A stretch of 64,000 nt of DNA from JAHEFT01 sp963700705 (GTDB lineage: Bacteria; Pseudomonadota; Gammaproteobacteria; Xanthomonadales; SZUA-36). The position numbers were made by a program, and so were the translations under genes. Location of the stretch: positions 248,001-312,000 of the forward strand of contig CAVOYQ010000012.1 of assembly GCA_963700705.1 (NCBI GenBank), written 5' to 3'. A model generated the notes under the pieces. That model was not told where the DNA came from. It did not search any database and worked only from the letters and a program-made list of their open reading frames with translations. Positions 17,920 to 26,408 of the stretch are shown one piece after another; positions within the stretch are counted from its first letter, which is position 1; every line of letters begins with the position of its first letter.

Positions 17920-18750
17920 ATGAATGCGACTACCCACTTGCTCCTGAAACTGTTGATCCTGATGATCCTGTTGGGTTCAGCCGACGTTTATGCTCAGCAC
18001 AACAATAACGCTGCCAGCTACGACGGCGATTCAGCGATCGCGATATCCCAGGCGGCGATCGGCCAGGAGTTGGGCGACTACCTCTTGTACGACCAGCAGG
18101 GCCAACCGGTTCAGTTATCCCGCTACCGGGGACGGCCTTTGGTGGTCAGCATGATATTCACGTCCTGCCACCACGTTTGCCCGGCGATCACGCGGTACCT
18201 GGCGACGGCGGTGGAGGCGGCCCGCGAAGCCCTGGGCGAGGACAGTTTCCAGGTTCTCACCATAGGATTCGATACCGCTGTGGATACGCCGGACGCGATG
18301 CGGGTCTTCGCCAGGAAACAGGGAATTGATGACCCCAACTGGGCCTTTCTCAGTGGTTCCGCAGACACGGTGGGGCACCTCGTCAAGGATGTCGGTTTTG
18401 TCTATTTCCCTTCACCCCGAGGATTCGACCACATCAACCAGGTAACCATTATCGATCGCGACGGTATCGTTTACCGCCAGGCGTACGGCGCAGAGTTTGA
18501 TCTTCCGTGGCTGGTCGAACCCCTCAAGGAACTCGTCTATAACCGCCCGCAACACGGCGCACCTCCGGGCACCGGCCTGTTGAACCGCATCAAGCTGTTC
18601 TGCACCGTTTACGATCCGAACACCGGCCGTTACAAGTTCGATTACTCGCTGTTCGTGGGCATTGGCGTGGGCGCGCTGATGGTGCTATCCATCCTGGCCT
18701 GGCTCCTGTTGGAATATTCGCGCTCGCGGAAAAACCGCAAGGAAACCTGA
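17920..18750 (+). CDS. SCO1/SenC-family copper chaperone with C-terminal membrane anchor
   Basis: A protein of about 276 aa with a signal peptide (ending near VYAQ), a thioredoxin-like SCO domain and a C-terminal transmembrane helix (SLFVGIGVGALMVLSILAWLLL). The copper ligands are the CxxxC of SCHHVC and the later His in FDHINQV. SCO proteins assemble the CuA site of subunit II, so the gene belongs to the preceding CuA enzyme. An anchor at the C-terminus instead of the N-terminus is atypical. The ATG at 17920 is preferred over the upstream TTG at 17902. It runs directly into the next gene. Confidence 0.85.
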   Translation: MNATTHLLLKLLILMILLGSADVYAQHNNNAASYDGDSAIAISQAAIGQELGDYLLYDQQGQPVQLSRYRGRPLVVSMIFTSCHHVCPAITRYLATAVEAAREALGEDSFQVLTIGFDTAVDTPDAMRVFARKQGIDDPNWAFLSGSADTVGHLVKDVGFVYFPSPRGFDHINQVTIIDRDGIVYRQAYGAEFDLPWLVEPLKELVYNRPQHGAPPGTGLLNRIKLFCTVYDPNTGRYKFDYSLFVGIGVGALMVLSILAWLLLEYSRSRKNRKET

Positions 18751-18751
18751 T

Positions 18752-20821
18752 TTGCTCAAGGAACTGCAAAAAGCCGGAAAGGCCCTCTTTGAACCGGTGA
18801 GGCGCCTGGCGGACCGTGGTTTCGGGCATCAATTGAACCCGCTGAACTACCTGGGCGCGCTGAGTATTTATTTTTTCTGGATTGTTGTCGTCAGCGGGAT
18901 CTGGCTGTTCATTTTCTTCAAGACCAGCGTGGTCGGGGCGTACGAGTCGGTGGAATACCTGACCCACGATCAGTGGTACCTCGGCGGCGTGATGCGCAGC
19001 CTGCACCGGTACGCCTCGGATGCGGCCATTATCACGCTGGCATTGCACATGCTGAAGGAATTCACCTACGACCGGCACCGGGGGATGCGCTGGTTCAGCT
19101 GGATTACCGGCGTACCATTGATCTGGCTGGTCATTCCGCTGGGTATAACCGGTTACTGGCTGGTCTGGGACCAGCTTGCCTGGTATGTCGCATTGACTTC
19201 GGCGGAGCTGCTCGATTGGCTCCCGATCTTCAGCGAGTCGATGGCTCGCAACTTTCTCAGCGACGAAGTCCTGAGCAACCGGTTTTTCACGCTGATGGCG
19301 TTTATGCACCTGATCGGTTTGCCGCTGTTCCTGGTGTTCGGCATCTGGCTGCATGTGCTGAGAATCAATGGCCCGAGGATCAATCCGCCGCGCGGCCTGA
19401 TGGCGGCAAGCCTGCTGGCCATGACCGCGCTTTCCCTGGCTTATCCCGCCCTGAGCCAGGGTGAAGTCGACATGACAACCGTGCCATCCAGCCTCGGCCT
19501 GGACTGGTATTACCTGCTGGTCTATCCGCTGGTCAAGTACTGGTCGCCTGGCTGGGTCTGGGCGCTGCTGACGGGGACCAGCCTGCTGCTGATCATGGTG
19601 CCCTGGATGCCGCCGTTGAAAGGCAAGTCCCTGGCGGTTGTCGACCTGGAAAACTGCAACGGTTGCGGCCGTTGCTCGGATGACTGCCCCTTCGGCGCCA
19701 TCACCATGATGCCCCGCAGTGACGGCCTGGCCTACGACAGCGAAGCCGTTGTCGATCCCGCGCTGTGCATGACCTGCGGGCTGTGCACCGGCTCCTGCCC
19801 GACGGCGACGCCTTTCCGTCGCCATTCCGCGCTGTCGCCGGGTATCGACATCCCGGATCTGAGCGCTGCCGCACTGCGGGAAAAATTGCTCGAGGTATCC
19901 GGAAAATTGCAGGGCAACCGCAGGATACTGGTGTTCACCTGCCAGGAAGACATCAAATCCCCGAAGCTGAAATCAGCCCTGAACAATGGCGAAACGGCTA
20001 CCGTGGACATCATTTGCGCCGGCCAGCTACCGCCCCCATTCATCGATTTCATTTTAAGCCGTGATCTCGCGGACGGGATCGTGATTGCCGGCTGTTCGGG
20101 TGGCGATTGCCAGTACCGACTTGGTGCCGAGTGGACTTCGCTACGCATGGCCCGGGAGCGGGATCCGCATCTGCGTAAACGGGTGGACAACACCCGGCTG
20201 GCCTTGCGCTGGGATCCGCCCTGGTCCGGATTTGGCACTGTTCCAGACGTGGTCAATGGGTTGAGGAAATCACTGCCCGTTGAACATGAGGAACTCCCCG
20301 CCCGGACTGCGCCCCGACCCGGTTTTCTGAAGATTCCGATTATCGCGGTTTCCCTTGCATTGTTCGCAGTCGTGGTCGGCGCCTTGTCCGCCTGGCCGCG
20401 CTTTCACGTGATCGACGAGGGGATGGCGATGGTGTCCCTGTCCTTCTCTCACGCCGGTCCACGGGTCCGCGAATGCCGTCACCTGACGCAGGAGGAACTC
20501 AACGAACTGCCGCCCAATATGCGAAAACCGGATGACTGTCCACGTGAACGCCTGCCCATTCGGGTGGTTTTCAAAATGGGTGATGAAACCCTGTACGAAG
20601 CGGTCCGGCGTCCCACCGGCTTGTGGAAAGACGGTTCGGCAAACGTCTACCAGCGGCTGCAGGTCAAACCAGGCGCCCGCCGCTTGTTCATTGGAATGAA
20701 CGAGAGCGGACTTCCCGGCGCATTCGATTATGCGCTGGAAAAAGAAGTCAATCTGAAGGAAGGTGACCACCTGGTCGTTGAATTCGATGAAACCAACAAG
20801 ATTTTTGTCTTCAAACAGTAG
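18752..20821 (+). CDS. Cytochrome b - 2[4Fe-4S] ferredoxin - MvhD/FlpD fusion, membrane electron-transfer protein
   Basis: A 689-aa multidomain protein. Residues 1-285 form a PetB/bc1-type cytochrome b with bis-His pairs His85/His99 and His186/His201, spaced 14 and 15 apart as in cytochrome b. Residues 295-352 are a bacterial ferredoxin with two CxxCxxCxxxC motifs (Cys302-312 and Cys339-349). Residues about 375-510 resemble the MvhD/FlpD [2Fe-2S] subunit that feeds heterodisulfide reductases (IICAGQ, AGCSGGDCQYRLG). A further membrane helix (about 535-555) and a C-terminal beta-rich domain follow. The TTG start is 2 bases after the SCO stop. I infer quinol or cytochrome-linked electron exchange; the partner is unknown. 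Confidence 0.75.
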   Translation: MLKELQKAGKALFEPVRRLADRGFGHQLNPLNYLGALSIYFFWIVVVSGIWLFIFFKTSVVGAYESVEYLTHDQWYLGGVMRSLHRYASDAAIITLALHMLKEFTYDRHRGMRWFSWITGVPLIWLVIPLGITGYWLVWDQLAWYVALTSAELLDWLPIFSESMARNFLSDEVLSNRFFTLMAFMHLIGLPLFLVFGIWLHVLRINGPRINPPRGLMAASLLAMTALSLAYPALSQGEVDMTTVPSSLGLDWYYLLVYPLVKYWSPGWVWALLTGTSLLLIMVPWMPPLKGKSLAVVDLENCNGCGRCSDDCPFGAITMMPRSDGLAYDSEAVVDPALCMTCGLCTGSCPTATPFRRHSALSPGIDIPDLSAAALREKLLEVSGKLQGNRRILVFTCQEDIKSPKLKSALNNGETATVDIICAGQLPPPFIDFILSRDLADGIVIAGCSGGDCQYRLGAEWTSLRMARERDPHLRKRVDNTRLALRWDPPWSGFGTVPDVVNGLRKSLPVEHEELPARTAPRPGFLKIPIIAVSLALFAVVVGALSAWPRFHVIDEGMAMVSLSFSHAGPRVRECRHLTQEELNELPPNMRKPDDCPRERLPIRVVFKMGDETLYEAVRRPTGLWKDGSANVYQRLQVKPGARRLFIGMNESGLPGAFDYALEKEVNLKEGDHLVVEFDETNKIFVFKQ

Positions 20822-20844
20822 GGAACCTCTACAGGCCCAAAAAC

Positions 20845-21249
20845 ATGACGCTGCTGCAATGGAAACCCTCGTATACCCTCGGCGTACCCTCGGTGGACCA
20901 CGAACACCGGGAGTTGATCAGCCTGATCAACGCAGTATATGGCCACCTGGATAAGGCTTCGGTTCCGGACGCAATTGAAGCTTGCCTGGAGGACATTTAT
21001 GCCGCCATTTCCTCGCACTTTGCGCTGGAAGAACGGCACATGCGCGAAGCGGGGTACGGGGAGTACCAGGCTCACAAGGATGAACACGAAGAACTGCTCG
21101 ATCAGTTACGCGACATGATGGATGAATTTGTGGACGACCCGCGGGCGGGTGAAGCAATCCTCCAGGCCCGGTTAGCCGACTGGTTTGGCCAGCATTTCGC
21201 AACGTTTGATGCCAGGCTGCATCTCAAGCTGGGGGATCACGCGATGTAG
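20845..21249 (+). CDS. Bacteriohemerythrin
   Basis: A 134-aa four-helix hemerythrin. The di-iron ligands can be traced: His in VDHEHREL, His and Glu in SHFALEERH, the His pair in HKDEH, and His and Asp in GQHFATFD. The WKPSYTLGVPSVDHEH start is the classical N-terminal signature. Such proteins bind O2 reversibly, and several react with or sense NO. Placement at the end of the heme-copper operon supports a role in delivering or buffering the gaseous substrate. Its TAG stop codon is part of a REP element. Confidence 0.9.
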   Translation: MTLLQWKPSYTLGVPSVDHEHRELISLINAVYGHLDKASVPDAIEACLEDIYAAISSHFALEERHMREAGYGEYQAHKDEHEELLDQLRDMMDEFVDDPRAGEAILQARLADWFGQHFATFDARLHLKLGDHAM

Positions 21250-21328
21250 GAGCGGATTCATCCGCGAATGGTTTTACAAAAGCTTGAATGTCTGAAAAAG
21301 ACATAATCGCGGATGAATCCGCTCCTAC
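21246..21328. repeat. Inverted REP pair between convergent genes
   Basis: GTAGGAGCGGATTCATCCGCGA at 21246-21267 recurs as an exact reverse complement at 21307-21328. The TAG at each outer end is the stop codon of the flanking genes on both strands (hemerythrin and the small membrane protein). The 39-base AT-richer middle has no gene. Confidence 0.85.
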
Positions 21329-21519
21329 ACCTGCGGATCGCCGAGCAGCATTTTCATCACGCGGAAACTGACCAGGGCCAGCACCAGGAAGATCACGAAA
21401 AACACCACCTGGCGTTGTTTGAAAGCTGACCCCCGGCGCTTTTCAACCAGGCGCAGCAGCCAGTCCGACACGAGGTAAACCACGATCCCGTTGAGCGTGA
21501 AGAGGACAAGTTCAGACAT
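21325..21519 (-). CDS. Small two-helix membrane protein
   Basis: A 64-aa product with two hydrophobic helices (LVLFTLNGIVVYLVSDWLL and VVFFVIFLVLALVSFRVMKML) separated by a basic loop (EKRRGSAFKQRQ). AGAGG lies upstream of the ATG. It follows the second heme-copper subunit I gene on the same strand by 19 bases, so it may be an accessory subunit of that enzyme. No named family recognised. The stop codon lies inside the REP element. Confidence 0.65.
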   Translation of the reverse strand: MSELVLFTLNGIVVYLVSDWLLRLVEKRRGSAFKQRQVVFFVIFLVLALVSFRVMKMLLGDPQV

Positions 21520-21524
21520 TTGAG

Positions 21525-21545
21525 GGACCTCTGATCAATTATATG
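21525..21545. repeat. Possible solo end of the 29.9-kb MITE-like element
   Basis: ACCTCTGATCAATTA (21527-21541), followed by TATGC, matches 15 consecutive bases of the terminal repeat of the element at 29874-30284. It sits between two minus-strand genes and overlaps the stop codon of the heme-copper gene. It could be a relic end or, less likely, chance. Confidence 0.4.
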
Positions 21546-22909
21546 CGCGTCCGGTTCCAGATTGAGCGAAAACAGACAACCAGGAATAACAAGCCACCAA
21601 TCACCGAGATCAGGCCACCCAGGCCCATAAAGCCCATGCCGGCGATTTCACCCAGGCGGTCAAGCCCTTGCGCCAGGCCCGCCGTTTTACGTTGTACACC
21701 ATAACCCCCGGTCCAGGCCAGGCCCGTGATGTGAAGTAATTGCCCCCCGCCGTACAGCGTGGGTTGCCACCGGGCCATCCGCGGCGGAATGGCGCCGAAA
21801 CCCAGCCGGGGCAACAGGTAATAGCACAGGCCCATGAATGCGATGGTCACGCCAACGGTCGAGCCATGGTAGTGCGCAGGTATGACGATATCGAGCCCGG
21901 AAATCATGAACCCGAGCATCCCACCGACTCCAAACAACACCAGTGAAGCGAGTAATGCCGAACGCAGGTAAACCGCCTCCGGCCCGAAAGCGGGATCCGG
22001 TCTGCCTGCCTTCAGCAGGCTGACCAATACCGCAAGCCCCAGGGGCAGGGTGGATAACCCGCCGAACTTCATCAACTCGGTGAACGCCAGCCGGTGGCCC
22101 GGCGAAACGATATCATGCGCGATATAGAGGAAAGGCACCGTGATGACCGGCAAGGCGAGAATGATCAGGAAAGCCAGCGTCAACCGCGGCGTCAACTCAA
22201 ACCGGCAGCCACTGGCATCGGCCAGTACAATCCAGGCAACCATCATCAGCAGCGTATGGGAGAACTGCAAAACGTGGCCGTTTCCCCAGAACAGGAACTC
22301 ATAGTAAACCTCCCCGCTCATATCACCCGGAAGGCCCGCCCATGATGCGATCAAGGCAGCAATAGCCACGGCCGTAATCAAGGCGCCAAGCGCAACTCCT
22401 GACTGAAGTGCTGCATTTCCATCCAGTCTGGTGATCGATTTATTAATCGAGAGCAGGGAACGCAGTAAATGGGAGGCAATCCCCGCCGTGAACAAGATCA
22501 GACCCGTATAGAACACCGGGTGCCGGAGCAGCGGTACATAATTGTTCATCAGCGGATCGGCCGCACCGATAAAGGGTGAAATGATCACCACTGCAGTACC
22601 GGCCGCCGCCAGAAAAAAGGAGACACGATCCCAGGCCGGCCGGTCGGTGACGGACCCCAGGCTCCACATCATGGCCGCCATCGATAACAGCCAGATCAGC
22701 ACGGAAAGGTTGACGTGCACCACAAGCGCTATACGGAAAAAATCAATCAGGGGTGTCAGCTCCTGGATAGCGGGTGTGCGAGCCAGCACCAACAGGATGG
22801 AGAAGATTCCTGCTCCGACGAGCGAAGCCAAGCCGAGCATCAACCAGGCCGTGACGGCCTTGCGCATTGTTTCGCTTTGAATCTCAAGCGGGTAGTTGCC
22901 AGTTCGCAT
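21539..22909 (-). CDS. Divergent heme-copper oxidoreductase subunit I with altered CuB site
   Basis: A 456-aa membrane protein with 12 or so helices. Heme ligands are visible: His65 (VVHVNLSVLIW, low-spin heme) and His346/His348 (IPAHYHG). The CuB region is abnormal: helix VI has GHVLQF (His212, no Tyr four residues on), and the usual His-His pair is IAHD, so the first His is Ala264 and only His265 remains, followed by Asp266. This loses the standard three-His CuB and Tyr, so it is not an ordinary oxidase. NO reduction, or another small-molecule reaction at an Fe or altered Cu centre, is possible. No subunit II adjoins it, but a SCO gene is divergent. Confidence 0.75.
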   Translation of the reverse strand: MRTGNYPLEIQSETMRKAVTAWLMLGLASLVGAGIFSILLVLARTPAIQELTPLIDFFRIALVVHVNLSVLIWLLSMAAMMWSLGSVTDRPAWDRVSFFLAAAGTAVVIISPFIGAADPLMNNYVPLLRHPVFYTGLILFTAGIASHLLRSLLSINKSITRLDGNAALQSGVALGALITAVAIAALIASWAGLPGDMSGEVYYEFLFWGNGHVLQFSHTLLMMVAWIVLADASGCRFELTPRLTLAFLIILALPVITVPFLYIAHDIVSPGHRLAFTELMKFGGLSTLPLGLAVLVSLLKAGRPDPAFGPEAVYLRSALLASLVLFGVGGMLGFMISGLDIVIPAHYHGSTVGVTIAFMGLCYYLLPRLGFGAIPPRMARWQPTLYGGGQLLHITGLAWTGGYGVQRKTAGLAQGLDRLGEIAGMGFMGLGGLISVIGGLLFLVVCFRSIWNRTRI

Positions 22910-22921
22910 GTTGTCGCGGCT

Positions 22922-23311
22922 CTAAAAAATCAACGGGGATTTGCTAACAGCAATATTGACCGTGTAGGCGAACAGGATCAAGGCGATGATAAACCAGGTG
23001 ACCTGACCCGTGCGGCTTTTTGCCCACTTCAAGGCGAACAGGCCGGCCAGGATATACAGGATTACGGCCAGCACTTTTTCGGTCAGCCACGGCGTTACCA
23101 GGGGCGCCTGGTGCGTGGCGAAGCACAACAGGATCGCGAAGGTCAGCAAAAGCGTGTCGTTGACATGCGGCAGCACCCGGATCCAGCGACGCCGCAACCC
23201 CGCCGGTTCGCGGATCAGCAGGAATCGCGTACTGAACATCAGCACGCTGAGCACGGCGGTCAGAATGTGCAGGTTCCGGATCGCCAGGTAATGCTCTGCC
23301 AAAAAAACCAT
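22922..23311 (-). CDS. SirB2-like small membrane protein
   Basis: A protein of about 129 aa with four hydrophobic helices. The pattern HYLAIRNLHILTAVLSVLMFSTRF followed by LPHVNDTLLLTFAILL resembles the SirB family (N-terminal Lys/Arg-His motifs and an HxNDT helix), in which the conserved His residues may bind heme. It is 12 bases upstream of the divergent heme-copper subunit I on the same strand, so the two form an operon, and it may serve as a cytochrome-like accessory. The ATG at 23311 is chosen; the frame stays open to 23368. Confidence 0.7.
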   Translation of the reverse strand: MVFLAEHYLAIRNLHILTAVLSVLMFSTRFLLIREPAGLRRRWIRVLPHVNDTLLLTFAILLCFATHQAPLVTPWLTEKVLAVILYILAGLFALKWAKSRTGQVTWFIIALILFAYTVNIAVSKSPLIF

Positions 23312-23367
23312 CTGTTTCTCGCTTGAAAACGGAGTTCCGCCTCGACGGTTGCCAGTATAATGGTGCA

Positions 23368-24018
23368 ATGACAGAAAATAACCCGAAAAGCAGTAATTTC
23401 AGGCTGATCGCCCTCGCTATTTTCGTGGGTGTGCTCAGTGCGGCAGGCGGCATCTCGTTCTGGAAAGTCATGCAAGGCCCGCAACCATCGATCAGCTCGA
23501 CGTTGATGGTATTGCCGGAACCGCGGGTGATCGCAGATTTCGCGCTGGTTGACGATGAAGGACAGTCTTTTTCGCTGGAAAACCTGCGTGGCCACTGGAC
23601 ACTGATGTTTTTCGGTTTCACCAACTGCCCGGATGTCTGTCCCAGCGCACTCTATGACCTCAACCTGGTCAATGAAAAACTCGACCAGCTGCGCGGCGAA
23701 GAAACACCCACGACCCAGGTGGTTTTCGTATCCGTCGATCCGGAGCGGGACACGCCGGAAAAACTGTCCGAATACCTGGGTTATTTCAACCCCGAATTTA
23801 TCGGCGTCACCGGCAGCGAAGCGCAACTGGCACCGCTGGCCATGCAGCTCGGAATCGCCTACGAGATCGAGGAACACGAACCGGGCGCTGAACGCTACAA
23901 CGTATACCACTCGGTCAGTTTTCTGCTGACCGACCCGGACGGACACTTGTACGGTGTTTTTCCCGCGCCACACGATGCGGAAAAAATCACCAGCGACCTG
24001 GTAGCTGCTATCGATTGA
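23368..24018 (+). CDS. SCO1/SenC-family copper chaperone
   Basis: A 216-aa protein with an N-terminal membrane anchor (LIALAIFVGVLSAAGGISFW) and a thioredoxin-like SCO domain. The copper site is Cys-x3-Cys in NCPDVC with the distal His in YHSVSF, and the family motif VSVDPERDTP is present. It is the standard-length, N-anchored form, unlike the first SCO in this window. It is divergent from the SirB-like/heme-copper pair with which it shares a promoter region. Its stop is followed almost at once by an enzyme I fragment that lacks a start, marking a sequence junction. Confidence 0.9.
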   Translation: MTENNPKSSNFRLIALAIFVGVLSAAGGISFWKVMQGPQPSISSTLMVLPEPRVIADFALVDDEGQSFSLENLRGHWTLMFFGFTNCPDVCPSALYDLNLVNEKLDQLRGEETPTTQVVFVSVDPERDTPEKLSEYLGYFNPEFIGVTGSEAQLAPLAMQLGIAYEIEEHEPGAERYNVYHSVSFLLTDPDGHLYGVFPAPHDAEKITSDLVAAID

Positions 24019-24040
24019 GCCGTCAGCCCGCGGAGTTGAG

Positions 24041-25036
24041 GGAAACGATTGCCGAGCACGCCGGGAATTCGAACAGGCGGAAGATCCTTACCTCAAGGCC
24101 CGTGCTGAAGATTTTCGGGCGATCGGACGGCGCATCCTGCTGCACCTTGTGTCCGATAACATCGCGGTCAGGCAGTATCCGGATGAGACCATCCTGCTGG
24201 GCGATGAAGTCAGTCTCGCGCGCATGGCAGACGTTCCTGCCCGCACAGCTCAAGGGCATCGTGTGTCTACACGGCTCGGTGTTGTCACATACGTCGATTC
24301 TCGCCCGTGGCCTCGGCATACCGGCCGTAATGGGTCTCGGGCCGCGCAACGTCAGCGCCCTGGACGGTCATCCGATCATTGTCGACGGCTATCGTGGGCG
24401 CGTCTTTATCGATCCGCCGCCCGCCGTGTTCCGGGAATACCAGCGCCTCGTCCGGCATGAAGAACTGCTTTCGATGAAGCTTTCCGCTTTACGTGATCTC
24501 GAAGCGTCAACAATCGACGAGATACACGTAGGTTTGGGGTTGAACATCGGACTGCTGACCGACATCGATTTCACTGCCGGTCTCAGCGTGGACGAGGTCG
24601 GGCTCTATCGTTCTGAATTTCCATTCATGATGCGACAGACGTTTCCGATGGAAGATGAGCAATACGAGGTTTATCGCGAAGTTCTGCAAGCATTCGCGCC
24701 CAAGACGGTAACCATGCGCACGCTCGATATTGGCGGCGACAAGCTGTTGTCTTATTTCCCGATAAGCGAGGAGAACCCGTTCCTCGGATGGAGAGGCATT
24801 CGTTTGACGCGCGACCGGCCGGATATCTTCCTGCCTCAGCTTCGGGCGATGCTTCGCGCAAACATCGGCTTGAATAACCTGCGCATCATGTTTCCCATGG
24901 TCGGACAAGTCGGCGAGATCAAGGCCGGACTGGAAGTCGATCGAGCGGGCGCGCCATGAACTTGTCGAGGAGGGATATGAGTGCCCCGCGCCGCCGGTTG
25001 GAGCCATGTTGGAGGTGCCTGCCGCCTGTTGTACTT
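24041..25036 (+). pseudogene. Enzyme I of PTS (PtsP/PtsI) internal fragment
   Basis: Three frames together encode an internal piece of a PEP-protein phosphotransferase. The order is FEQAEDPYLKARAEDFRAIG and LGDEVSLARMAD, a frame change near 24245, then the phospho-His motif LHGSVLSHTSILARGLGIP, the PEP-binding GLYRSEFPFM, TMRTLDIGGDK and LRIMFPMV, a second frame change near 24940, then PPVGAMLEVPAA. Both ends are missing: no N-terminal HPr-binding or GAF region, and the barrel stops before the C-terminal Cys site. The left junction is just after the SCO stop, and the right junction, at about 25036, runs straight into hyfB coding sequence. Confidence 0.75.
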
Positions 25037-26408
25037 CTAGGAGCCGGTTCAAAAGCCGGTCTCGTACCGGTGCATGTGTGGCTGCCATTAGCCCATCCGG
25101 CAGCTCCAAGCCATGTTTCAGCGCTGATGAGCGGGGTGATGACGAAAGTCGCTGTCTATGGCTTTATTCGCATTATCTTTGACCTGGTGGGAGAGCCCAC
25201 GTGGTGGGCCAGCATGATTGTTCTTGCGCTCGGCGGAGTTACTGCCGTTCTCGGCGTGCTATATGCGCTGATGCAACACGATCTGAAACGCTTGTTGGCT
25301 TATCACACCGTTGAGAATATCGGCATTATTTTCATTGGCCTCGGGCTTGCTCTTGCGTTCCAGGCCAACGGTATGACCTGGGTTGCTGCGCTGGCCCTGA
25401 CCGCGGCTTTGTTTCATGTTCTCAATCACTCCATATTCAAGAGCTTGTTGTTCTTTGGCGCTGGCGCCGTGCTGATGGCCACCCGGGAAAGGGACATGGA
25501 AAAACTCGGCGGCTTGATCCATCGTATGCCTTACACGAGCTTCGTATTCCTGGTGGCTTGTGTGGCAATTTCAGCGCTGCCTCCCTTGAATGGTTTTGTT
25601 TCTGAATGGCTGACGTTCCAGGCCATCCTGCAAAGCCCGCAGCTTCCTGAGTGGGGCCTCAAGATCATGGTGCCCGCGGTTGGCAGCTTGTTGGCGCTTT
25701 CCGCAGCTCTTGCGGCCGCCTGCTTTGTGAAAGCTTATGGGGTCAGTTTTCTCGGCCGGCCCCGGAGCATCGCGGCAGAGCAGGCCGTGGAGGTTGACCG
25801 CCTCTCTCTGGCTGCCATGTTTATTCTCGCAGCGCTTTGTCTGGTTACTGGCGTCCTGCCGGGTTATGTCATCGACAGTTTGTCGCCGGTATCCCTTGCC
25901 TTGTTGGATGGCCGTATGCCGGTTCAGGCCAGCCTGGCCTGGCTTTCCATCATCCCAATAGCGGAAGGCCGCAGCTCCTACAATGGCATCCTGCTGTTCG
26001 GCTTTATCGCCTTCTCGGCTTCGCTGGCCATTTACGTGATACATCGCTTTGCTTCACATGCCCTGCGCCGGGCGCCCGCCTGGGATTGTGGTTACCCTGA
26101 CCCCAGTCCAAACACCCAATATACGGCCAGCAGTTTCGCGCAACCGATTCAGGAGGGTTTACGGTACCCTGGTGTTTCAGGCGCGCGAGCGCGTTGAGAT
26201 GCCGGCTCCGGGTGACCTTCAGCCGGCACGGCTAATTGTCAGCGTCAGGGACCTGGTCTGGGAATACATCTACACGCCGATCTCCGAATTCGTGAACCAT
26301 ATTGCGGAACGCCTGCATCGCCTGCATTTCCAGACGATCCGGCGCTACCTGAGCTTCGTTTTCTTTACTTTGATCGCACTTCTGTTGCTGCTGACAATAT
26401 GGACATGA
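25037..26408 (+). pseudogene. hyfB: Hydrogenase-4 component B (HyfB/HycC-like), N-terminally truncated and frameshifted
   Basis: The fragment starts inside the proton-translocating antiporter-like domain (GAGSKAGLVPVHVWLPLAHPAAPSHVSALMSGVMTKVAVYG, with the conserved Lys and the H-containing helix) and misses roughly the first 240 residues of the family. It continues through HVLNHSIFKSLLFFGAGAVL. A frame change near 26160 leads to the C-terminal part (YGTLVFQAREREM-like, then two last helices ending LLLLLTIW). HyfB is a membrane arm subunit of energy-conserving group 4 hydrogenases. As it stands the gene is not functional. Its end overlaps hyfC. Confidence 0.8.

Noticed and set aside
21539..22909. 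Gene considered as cbb3 oxidase CcoN or as NorB
   Set aside because: No ccoO/ccoP or norC neighbour, CuB ligand pattern does not match either, and the NorB glutamate helix motif is absent.
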